Shown in pieces: positions 58,972 to 64,000 of a stretch of DNA of 64,000 bases. The DNA comes from JANQJA01 sp040880285 (GTDB taxonomy: Bacteria; Pseudomonadota; Gammaproteobacteria; Pseudomonadales; Azotimanducaceae). The notes beneath the pieces were generated by a model. The model searched no databases, was not told the origin of the DNA, and saw nothing but the letters and a program-made list of their open reading frames with translations. The stretch lies in assembly GCA_040880285.1 (NCBI GenBank), contig JBBDIT010000050.1, positions 1 to 64,000 on the forward strand, read 5' to 3'. The position numbers and the translations under genes are program-made. Every line of letters begins with the position of its first letter. Position 1 is the first letter of the stretch.

Positions 58972-61071
58972 ATGAACAAATGGTGGTTTGGCGCTTTGGC
59001 GTATTTATTTTCATGGTCTCTATGGGCGGCCCATAACCCTGCACAGCTGGAAGAAATTGTGGTGACGGCACCGTTCCAGCGCTCCGAGGCCGAAACGACG
59101 CTTCCGATCACCGTTCTGACGGGCGATGCACTTAAGGAGGAAGTCGGCAATACCCTGGGCGATACCCTGGGCAATCAGATGGGGGTTACCTCTGCCAGCT
59201 TCGGTAATGGGGTTGGCTTACCGGTGATCAGGGGCCAGAGCGGCAACCGGGTGCAGGTCATGCAAAATGGCATCAGTGCCCTCGATGCCGCGGCCGTAAG
59301 CCCTGACCACAGTAATGGTGTTGAGGCCATCGTCGCTGAACGAATCGAAGTCGTGCGTGGACCGGCGACACTGCTGTATGGAAATGGTGCCATTGGTGGT
59401 GTGGTGAATGTCATTGATAATCGAATTGGTACGGCCCTGTTGGAAGCGCCGGAGGTCCAGCTCGAACAACGTCGCAATACTGCCTCCAATCAGAACAGTT
59501 CCGTTGTCGATATTAATGGTGCTATCGGACCTGTGGCGCTGCATTTCGATGGCTTTTATCGCAATAGCGAAGATCTCAAAATCAAGGGGTTGGCGATCAA
59601 TACAGCAGCACTCGATTTGACAGGCGAAGAGCTGGATGAACTTGACAATACTTTTGGTTACATCGCCAACTCTGACGTGGAGGCGAGCGGGATCGCAACT
59701 GGCGCATCTTTCATCTTTGACCAGGGGTACCTCGGCTATTCTGTAAGCCGCCTTGACAATCAGTATGGTTTACCTCCCGGTGTGCACGAACACCACCATG
59801 AGGAGGAAGAAGGTACCCATGACGAGGAAGAGGAAGACGAGGCGCAGGTGCTTGTCCGCCTTTCGATGAAACAGACTCGTCAGGACGTGCGCGGCGCATG
59901 GTATTTCGATGCAGGAAGGCTGGAGTCGCTCGAACTTAAGTTGACTCACAACGACTATCAGCATGAGGAACTTGAAATTGAAGTCGGCGCCTTGCCGGTG
60001 GTAGGGACTCGATTTGAGAACAAGGGGTTTGAAGGACGGCTGACCATAAGTCACGAACCGCTCGCTGGCTGGCAGGGCGTGGCCGGGATGCAGGTCATTG
60101 ACCGGACCTTCTCGGCCAGTGGTGACGAAGCGTATATTCCGAAGTCGGATATCAATTCCATCGGGTTATTTCTGGTGGAGAGTTATGAGGCGGTTGACTG
60201 GACCACGGAACTCGGGGCCCGGTTCGAACGCCAAAAAATTGACCCTTCCGCGTCCTGTCGAAAGACATCAACATCGATGAGTTTTGGTGCCAGCGTTATA
60301 CGAGCGCTACCACAGGGTAATCTGTTGGTATCGCTGCAACGGGCAGAGCGGAGCCCGACAGTGGAAGAACACTTTTCCAATGTCGATGCGATTACTTGTC
60401 AAAGACAGGCGTCTGATGAAGCTCTGGTGCTGCATGCGTCCACACGCCTGTTCGAAATCGGTAGCCGGAATCTAAACGCCGAGACTTCCAACAACATCGA
60501 GCTGGGATTTCGCAAGACCCGGGGTTCGGTGACTGGCGAATTGAATCTGTATTACAACCGCATCAATGACTATATCTTTCTCAACGCAGACGTGGGCGAA
60601 CATGATGGATTTCCTCTTGCGGCTTACGAACAGCGTAATGCTGAATTCAAGGGGTTTGAAGCTGAATTGATCGTGCCAATCTCGGAGCAAGGGGTATGGA
60701 TCACGCAGCTGACCCTGTTCGGTGATCACGTTCATGCAAATTTCACAAATGGTGACAAGGTACCACGCATACCACCAATGCGAGGCGGTGTGGAGTTCGC
60801 CGTATTAGGTGACATCTGGTCTGCGAAGCTTCGAGGCACTGTGGTAGCGAGCCAGGACCGGATTACCGTAAGCGAATCGGCTACCGACGGTTATACGCGG
60901 CTGGATTTGTATGTCGATTACCACATGGAAGTCGCTGGTACTGAGGCGTTGATCTTTTTCAAGGGTAACAACCTGTTGAACGAAGAAATTCGCAGTCATA
61001 CATCCTTTGTCAAGGATCTTGCGCCACAAGCGGGGCGAGGCGCAGAAATCGGTGTGCGGCTGACATTCTGA
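58972..61071 (+). CDS. TonB-dependent outer-membrane receptor (ZnuD-like, metal type)
   Basis: A 699-residue receptor. After a signal peptide (FGALAYLFSWSLWAAH) there is the TonB box region LEEIVVTAPFQRSEAE, a plug domain (SNGVEAIVAERIEVVRGPATLLYG, GAIGGVVNVIDN), and a beta-barrel ending in aromatic GAEIGVRLTF. An extracellular loop near residues 265-290 is His- and acid-rich (HEHHHEEEEGTH, then DEEEEDEA), as in ZnuD-type zinc receptors. The likely role is import of zinc or another divalent metal. GGAGG precedes the ATG by about 8 nt. A 12-bp direct repeat lies in its coding region near codon 60. The gene directly follows a His/Cys-rich DUF2946-like gene; I see no clear Zur box. Confidence 0.88.
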   Translation: MNKWWFGALAYLFSWSLWAAHNPAQLEEIVVTAPFQRSEAETTLPITVLTGDALKEEVGNTLGDTLGNQMGVTSASFGNGVGLPVIRGQSGNRVQVMQNGISALDAAAVSPDHSNGVEAIVAERIEVVRGPATLLYGNGAIGGVVNVIDNRIGTALLEAPEVQLEQRRNTASNQNSSVVDINGAIGPVALHFDGFYRNSEDLKIKGLAINTAALDLTGEELDELDNTFGYIANSDVEASGIATGASFIFDQGYLGYSVSRLDNQYGLPPGVHEHHHEEEEGTHDEEEEDEAQVLVRLSMKQTRQDVRGAWYFDAGRLESLELKLTHNDYQHEELEIEVGALPVVGTRFENKGFEGRLTISHEPLAGWQGVAGMQVIDRTFSASGDEAYIPKSDINSIGLFLVESYEAVDWTTELGARFERQKIDPSASCRKTSTSMSFGASVIRALPQGNLLVSLQRAERSPTVEEHFSNVDAITCQRQASDEALVLHASTRLFEIGSRNLNAETSNNIELGFRKTRGSVTGELNLYYNRINDYIFLNADVGEHDGFPLAAYEQRNAEFKGFEAELIVPISEQGVWITQLTLFGDHVHANFTNGDKVPRIPPMRGGVEFAVLGDIWSAKLRGTVVASQDRITVSESATDGYTRLDLYVDYHMEVAGTEALIFFKGNNLLNEEIRSHTSFVKDLAPQAGRGAEIGVRLTF
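59149..59172 (+). repeat. 12-bp tandem direct repeat (two units, in coding sequence)
   Basis: AATACCCTGGGC and GATACCCTGGGC in tandem, one mismatch. In frame, it codes for the repeated Asn/Asp-Thr-Leu-Gly of the receptor plug near residues 60-67. Confidence 0.8.
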
Positions 61072-61088
61072 TGTATTGATGTGAGAGA

Positions 61089-61110
61089 CCAACAAGAGGC
61101 CAACAAGAGG
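61089..61110 (+). repeat. 11-bp tandem direct repeat (two units)
   Basis: CCAACAAGAGG is repeated exactly at 61089-61099 and 61100-61110, followed by a partial CCAGC. It lies 71 nt upstream of the tldD ATG, in the only intergenic space between the receptor gene and tldD. Confidence 0.8.
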
Positions 61111-61180
61111 CCAGCATTGACGCCAGGCCCTTTACCTTATAGCGTTTAGCTGCGAACCCGATTCATGGATTGGAAGCCCT

Positions 61181-62569
61181 ATGCAAATTGCGGATATTGA
61201 TCTCAGGAGATATTCAAACCAGTTCTCCTCCTATACCGAACTACGCTTACATGAAAATCGCCAGTTAGTCGTTACCTTGTTAAACGGTGATGTGGTTTCA
61301 AATGTAAAGGATACCAGTAGCGGGGTTTCTGCGCGGGTTTTTGACAAGGGCGCATGGGGCTTTAGTTCAACGCCGGACTTCTCCAATAATGCCATCGAGG
61401 GTGCTATAGCGGCTGCGACTAAGAACGCTGCGTTTCTGGCGTCCCGGACCGGAGATGACGCTGCCGTACTGCCGCGTGCCAGTGCCAATCGTGATAGTGA
61501 CTTCTCCACAAAAAAACCTCACCTGACCCAGGAAGGGAAAGTGGCGTTTATGCAGCGCATCGATGATTACATCGTCAGGACCTGTCCCGATATCGTCTCG
61601 CGACAGGTCAACCTGAGCTGCCTCGACATGGAAAAGAAGTTGCAGACATCGGAAGGATCACATGGTCACAATGTCAATACGCGTTCGATTGTCAGCGTAA
61701 AACTGACCACTCGTGATGACAAGGGTGAACCAGTTGAACTTTCTGATGCCCACGGCGCTCGTGGCCAATTTGAGGATGTATTTACTTCTACGGCAGAACT
61801 CGAACAGAAGATCGACAAGCTCTATCAGCAACTTATGGACAAAAAGCGGGCAGTGAAGCCCGTCTCGGGTTACCACACTGTAATACTCGCTGCTGATCTG
61901 GCCGGTATTCTGGCGCATGAGGCCATCGGGCACACGACGGAGGGCGATATTGTCAGGGCCGGTTCAGTGGCAGGCGACTATATTGGTAAGCAGGTTGCCA
62001 GTGACCTTGTCACGCTGATCGATTTTGCCAATACCTACGCGGGCGAAACCTTGCCGGTCCCGGTCTATCTGGATGATGAAGGGGTTGAAAGTACCGATGC
62101 GGTACTGATCGAAAACGGAATATTGAAGTCATTTATGCACAACAAGGACAGCGCCCAGTATTTCGGGATGCCCCTGACCGGTAACGCCAGGGCATTTGGA
62201 TATGACGACGAACCTCTGGTGCGGATGCGAAATACGGCCATTCTGTCAGGTAAGGACAAGTTTGAAGATATGATTGCGTCTATTGAGGATGGATACCTGC
62301 TGATGCGTCCGACCAATGGCCAGGCTGATAGTACCAGTGAATTTATGTTCGGCGTCCAGATGGGTTACGAGATCAAAGACGGTAAGCTGGGCCGCGCTAT
62401 CACTGATACGACGATATCGGGCATCGCATTCGATATGCTCAAGGAAGTGTCGATGCTATCGGATGAAATGTCATGGAGTTGTGCCGGTATGTGTGGCAAG
62501 AAACAACCCATGCCTGTGGGCATGGGTGGTCCTGCCGTCAAGACCAAAGTCTTCATCGGTGGACAGTAG
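61181..62569 (+). CDS. tldD: TldD metalloprotease subunit
   Basis: A 462-residue protein. The catalytic zinc motif is His246-Glu247-x3-His251 in ILAHEAIGHTTEGD. Further markers are the N-terminal EFxxARL-like TELRLHENRQLVVTLLNGDV and a C-terminal MCGKKQPMPVGMGGP. TldD pairs with TldE/PmbA in a heterodimeric cytoplasmic protease that processes peptides such as microcin B17 and CcdA. The length matches the family. GGAAG precedes the ATG. pmbA follows after 10 nt, an operon as in few genomes (the two are usually apart in enterobacteria). Confidence 0.95.
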   Translation: MQIADIDLRRYSNQFSSYTELRLHENRQLVVTLLNGDVVSNVKDTSSGVSARVFDKGAWGFSSTPDFSNNAIEGAIAAATKNAAFLASRTGDDAAVLPRASANRDSDFSTKKPHLTQEGKVAFMQRIDDYIVRTCPDIVSRQVNLSCLDMEKKLQTSEGSHGHNVNTRSIVSVKLTTRDDKGEPVELSDAHGARGQFEDVFTSTAELEQKIDKLYQQLMDKKRAVKPVSGYHTVILAADLAGILAHEAIGHTTEGDIVRAGSVAGDYIGKQVASDLVTLIDFANTYAGETLPVPVYLDDEGVESTDAVLIENGILKSFMHNKDSAQYFGMPLTGNARAFGYDDEPLVRMRNTAILSGKDKFEDMIASIEDGYLLMRPTNGQADSTSEFMFGVQMGYEIKDGKLGRAITDTTISGIAFDMLKEVSMLSDEMSWSCAGMCGKKQPMPVGMGGPAVKTKVFIGGQ

Positions 62570-62579
62570 GAGCCAGATA

Positions 62580-63893
62580 ATGTCCGGACAAAAGATTGGC
62601 GAACGAGCACTGGCCGAACAATCGCTTGCCGAGCAATCGCTTGCAAGCATCAAACGTGCAGGATTTGAAAAGGCAGCTTGTCGCGTCAGTGCCGATGAAC
62701 TGCATGAGCTCCAGGCTGAAACCGGCGCGATTAACCTGTTTCGTACCAACTTTGAGACGGATATTCGTCTTATCGGTATCGATGAAGGGCGTCGCGCCTC
62801 CCTGTCGATCAATAAGACAGACGAGGCGGCACTAGGGGCGGCGGTCAATGACCTGAAGACCATGGCGGCAGGCGCTAACCCTGATCCCGCCTACGATATT
62901 GCAGAGGGGCAACCTCGCGAGGACTTTGCTGCCGGTATCGAATCTCCGGATTATGATGCCATGTACGACCGGGTGGTCGAGTTTCAGAAGTACGCGCACA
63001 GCGCGTATCCACAACTCAATATTCGCTCTGCCGCCATTACGTTTTCAAAACGCCGGACCTGTTACCTCAACAGCAATGAAGTGGCATTCACGTCACGGCG
63101 CGGCCAATACCAGGTCTCCGTTACCTTCAGCTCAAAAGAAGGCGCGGACACATCGTCAATGATGTATACCGGTTACAGTAGCTATGATCTTGAGACACCA
63201 GTCCAGGATGCAACCAATGTCGATACGCTCCTGCGACAATCGACAGAGCAGGTTCGTACCCGGCATATTCCAGGAAAATTTGTCGGTGATCTTATTATCG
63301 CTCCGAATTGCCTGATGAGTTTTCTCGGATTCCTCACGGCACGAATTGGTGATGCCATGATTTCAGGAACTTCGATTTATGAAGGCAAACTCGGTGAGAT
63401 GGTGGCAAGTCCACCGCTATCGGTACATGCCATGCCGGTCTCTGACGACATTGCAAGCGGTTACTGGGTCACAGGAGATGGTTACAAGGCGGAAAACTCG
63501 ACCATTGTTGAGAAGGGCAGGCTAATGACTTATCTCCTGAGCCTTTACGGCGCCAACAGGATGGGGTTGGCGCGAGCAGTTAATGCCGGTGGCTGCTATG
63601 TGGTTGACCCGGGTGAGCAGGACTATAAATCAATGATCGAGAATGTATCAGAAGGCATCCTGATTACCCGGTTCTCTGGCGGACGTCCCAACGATCGGGG
63701 CGATTTTTCCGGGGTGGCGAAAAACAGTTACTATATCAAGGATGGTGAGCTTGCCTATCCAATCAAGGAAACCACTATAAGTGGAAACCTTGCGCTGCTT
63801 TTGCAATCCATCGAGGGGATCTCAAGGGAGCGCCTGAACTTTGGCAGCAGTATTTTGCCCTGGGTAAGAGCGACAGGAATTACGGTGTCTTGA
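62580..63893 (+). CDS. pmbA: TldE/PmbA, non-catalytic subunit of the TldD/E protease
   Basis: A 437-residue TldE/PmbA protein. As in the family it lacks the HExxxH motif but has the same fold, with ARIGDAMISGTSIYEGKLGEMVA, GYKAENSTIVEKGRLMTYLLSLYGAN and the later GDFSGVAKNSYYIKDGELAYPIKETTISGN region (read in parts). It forms the heterodimer with TldD. The ATG at 62580 has AGGAG about 8 nt upstream; the frame is open further upstream inside tldD but those residues are not needed. Codons 11-20 contain a 15-bp direct repeat (Leu-Ala-Glu-Gln-Ser twice). Its end overlaps the convergent MATE gene by 14 nt. Confidence 0.93.
   Translation: MSGQKIGERALAEQSLAEQSLASIKRAGFEKAACRVSADELHELQAETGAINLFRTNFETDIRLIGIDEGRRASLSINKTDEAALGAAVNDLKTMAAGANPDPAYDIAEGQPREDFAAGIESPDYDAMYDRVVEFQKYAHSAYPQLNIRSAAITFSKRRTCYLNSNEVAFTSRRGQYQVSVTFSSKEGADTSSMMYTGYSSYDLETPVQDATNVDTLLRQSTEQVRTRHIPGKFVGDLIIAPNCLMSFLGFLTARIGDAMISGTSIYEGKLGEMVASPPLSVHAMPVSDDIASGYWVTGDGYKAENSTIVEKGRLMTYLLSLYGANRMGLARAVNAGGCYVVDPGEQDYKSMIENVSEGILITRFSGGRPNDRGDFSGVAKNSYYIKDGELAYPIKETTISGNLALLLQSIEGISRERLNFGSSILPWVRATGITVS
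62610..62639 (+). repeat. 15-bp tandem direct repeat (two units, in coding sequence)
   Basis: CTGGCCGAACAATCG and CTTGCCGAGCAATCG in tandem, in frame near the pmbA start, coding for Leu-Ala-Glu-Gln-Ser twice. Confidence 0.8.
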
Positions 63894-64000
63894 CAGGGTC
63901 CTGATCGAGGCTGCGCACCAGCGCGGGGAAATACCAATAGAGACAAACCGCGCGGGCGATGAAATAGACCATAAGCGCCGCCCAGAGGCCATGGTTACCC
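63880..64000 (-). CDS. MATE family efflux transporter, C-terminal part
   Basis: The last 39 residues of a - strand gene that runs off the right edge. The frame begins inside GNHGLWAALMVYFIARAVCL, the typical last helix of MATE (multidrug and toxic compound extrusion) antiporters, then a charged tail and a stop at 63880-63882. The nearest named relatives are NorM/DinF. The end overlaps pmbA by 14 nt. Confidence 0.8.
   Translation of the reverse strand, partial: GNHGLWAALMVYFIARAVCLYWYFPALVRSLDQDPVKTP

Noticed and set aside
62316..62579. Upstream extension of the pmbA frame into tldD
   Set aside because: That region codes for the conserved end of TldD in another frame; the ATG at 62580 has AGGAG and begins the family N-terminus.
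1..64000. Mobile elements, prophage, tRNA or rRNA genes, integrase or attachment sites
   Set aside because: I saw no transposase, integrase or phage gene and no recognisable tRNA cloverleaf or rRNA sequence; the window reads as stable chromosomal DNA.

Overview
The window reads as a chromosomal segment from a heterotrophic, probably free-living gammaproteobacterium of moderate GC content. The evidence is the combination of PurT, Ppc, AceK, the YejABEF peptide importer, the TldD/PmbA pair and RND/TolC envelope machinery. The order or genus cannot be fixed from the sequence alone. Three runs of exactly 100 N (1158-1257, 51818-51917, 53975-54074) show that it is a scaffolded draft assembly, and each gap cuts into genes. 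I found no rRNA, tRNA, CRISPR array, transposase, integrase or prophage gene. No stretch over 300 bases lacks a gene.

Layout. (1) 1-10.4 kb: a decayed LysR fragment, a nitroreductase, 5'-truncated purT with a small exported protein, ppc, a zinc-ribbon protein, pyroglutamyl-peptidase, an MFS transporter with a zinc alcohol dehydrogenase, and an FAD reductase of the fumarate reductase type. (2) 10.5-21.7 kb: a very large exported TPR-CHAT protein, a TolC-type outer membrane protein and yejABEF, all on the + strand. (3) 21.7-28.3 kb: a luciferase-like oxidoreductase, then three genes with 4-nt overlaps (Hsp70-like ATPase, exported FG-GAP protein, sodium:solute symporter), then an arylsulfotransferase-like protein. 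(4) 28.4-31.7 kb: an ECF sigma factor, putative anti-sigma factor and DUF4097 protein, a SufR-type Fe-S regulator, and a broken VOC gene. (5) 31.7-43.5 kb (- strand): luciferase-like oxidoreductase, tandem CaiB-type CoA transferase, M16 peptidase, and an RND pump operon headed by a GntR regulator with a visible promoter and operators.

(6) 43.6-50.3 kb: aceK, a double-hotdog protein and an alpha/beta hydrolase with a Cys nucleophile, then a membrane-lipid-like group: an archaeal-type cis-prenyltransferase, an FHA-GGDEF protein, a polytopic membrane protein and a CDP-alcohol phosphatidyltransferase. (7) 50.4-57.6 kb: an exported small protein whose start lies in a tandem repeat, an NmrA-like protein, hotdog dehydratases, an aminotransferase, a beta-lactamase-fold hydrolase and two MFS transporters. 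(8) 57.7-64 kb: a small TTG-start gene with its own terminator, a second zinc-ribbon paralogue, a DUF2946-like protein with a metal-type TonB receptor, tldD and pmbA, and the end of a MATE transporter.

The content is mostly housekeeping plus acyl-CoA, flavin-oxidoreductase and transport functions. The best candidates for something undescribed are the Hsp70/FG-GAP/symporter triad, the archaeal-type cis-prenyltransferase with its c-di-GMP and lipid neighbours, and the exported CHAT-TPR protein beside TolC and a peptide importer. Two patterns recur across the window: short tandem repeats (10-15 bp) at or near gene starts, and convergent gene ends that overlap or nearly touch.
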